In this document: one piece after another, positions 63,815-64,000 of the stretch | Layout: every line of letters starts with the position of its first letter | Position numbering within the stretch: the first letter of the stretch is position 1 | Assembly (NCBI GenBank): GCA_014155875.1 | Contig: JACEFZ010027949.1 | Span: 140,001-204,000 of the forward strand | DNA length: 64,000 nucleotides | Direction of reading: 5' to 3' | Origin: Cepaea nemoralis | Taxonomy: Eukaryota; Mollusca; Gastropoda; Stylommatophora; Helicidae | The notes under the pieces: generated by a model | What the model saw: the letters and a program-made list of their open reading frames with translations, nothing else | The model's database searches: none | Told to the model about the DNA's origin: nothing | Made by a program: the position numbers and the translations under genes

Positions 63815-64000
63815 ACATATGATGATGAAGATGATGGTGGTAATGATGATGGTGATGATGATGGAGATGATGATGATGTTGATGATGATGGTGGTAATGA
63901 TGCTGGTGATGATGATGATGGTGATGATGATAATGAGGATGATAATGATGATGATAATGATGATGATGATACTGATGATGATTATGACTGTGATGATGAT
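63815..64000. repeat. (GAT)n microsatellite at window edge
   Basis: Degenerate GATGATGGTGAT tract continuing past the window. 63623-63814 between the arrays is unassigned. Confidence 0.95.

Overview
This is animal nuclear DNA: multi-exon genes with GT-AG introns and an AATAAA polyadenylation signal, set in abundant LINEs, tRNA-derived SINEs, an LTR retrotransposon, hAT-type DNA transposons and satellite arrays. A secreted short peptidoglycan recognition protein, a homologue of vertebrate C12orf56 and the repeat mix fit a lophotrochozoan, most likely a mollusc (inference; no species marker is present). Only two host genes can be supported, both on the + strand. Nearly everything else is mobile or tandem repeat. 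|| Layout. (1) 1243-12989 is a complete four-exon PGRP gene (184 aa; all three introns are phase 1; every zinc/catalytic position of an amidase-type PGRP is present). A short promoter lies upstream and a poly(A) signal at 13054. Its introns hold LINE and SINE fragments, a solo LTR (7901-9500, TSD GAGAG), a 1.6-kb tetranucleotide tract and a minisatellite. (2) 13273-20220 is a ~6.9-kb satellite of ~80 monomers (84 bp, with a 111-bp long form at the right edge). Its monomer matches the 3' tail of a dispersed repeat that also sits in PGRP introns 1 and 3. (3) 20370-25560 holds minisatellites, a hAT-type MITE, SINEs and LINE fragments. (4) 25571-56777 carries three exons of the C12orf56-like gene (25571-25822, 55294-55445, 56576-56777). 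The 29.5-kb first intron is packed with elements: a LINE with an RNase H domain, a young LTR retrotransposon (31235-38029, TSD ATGCT, reverse transcriptase and integrase core absent), several microsatellites, a tandem array with higher-order structure, two further MITEs and a decayed autonomous hAT element (49566-51905, TSD ATCTAAAG). (5) 57172-63622 is a second large array (~83 copies of a 78-bp unit), followed by a GAT microsatellite to the window end. || The two host genes have no evident functional link. PGRP would act outside the cell on bacterial peptidoglycan; the C12orf56-like protein has no known function. The main interest is the visible history: nested insertions with intact target-site duplications, a satellite traceable to a transposable-element tail, and a recently inserted LTR element lacking its own polymerase. 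No bacterial operon, CRISPR array or defence island is present.
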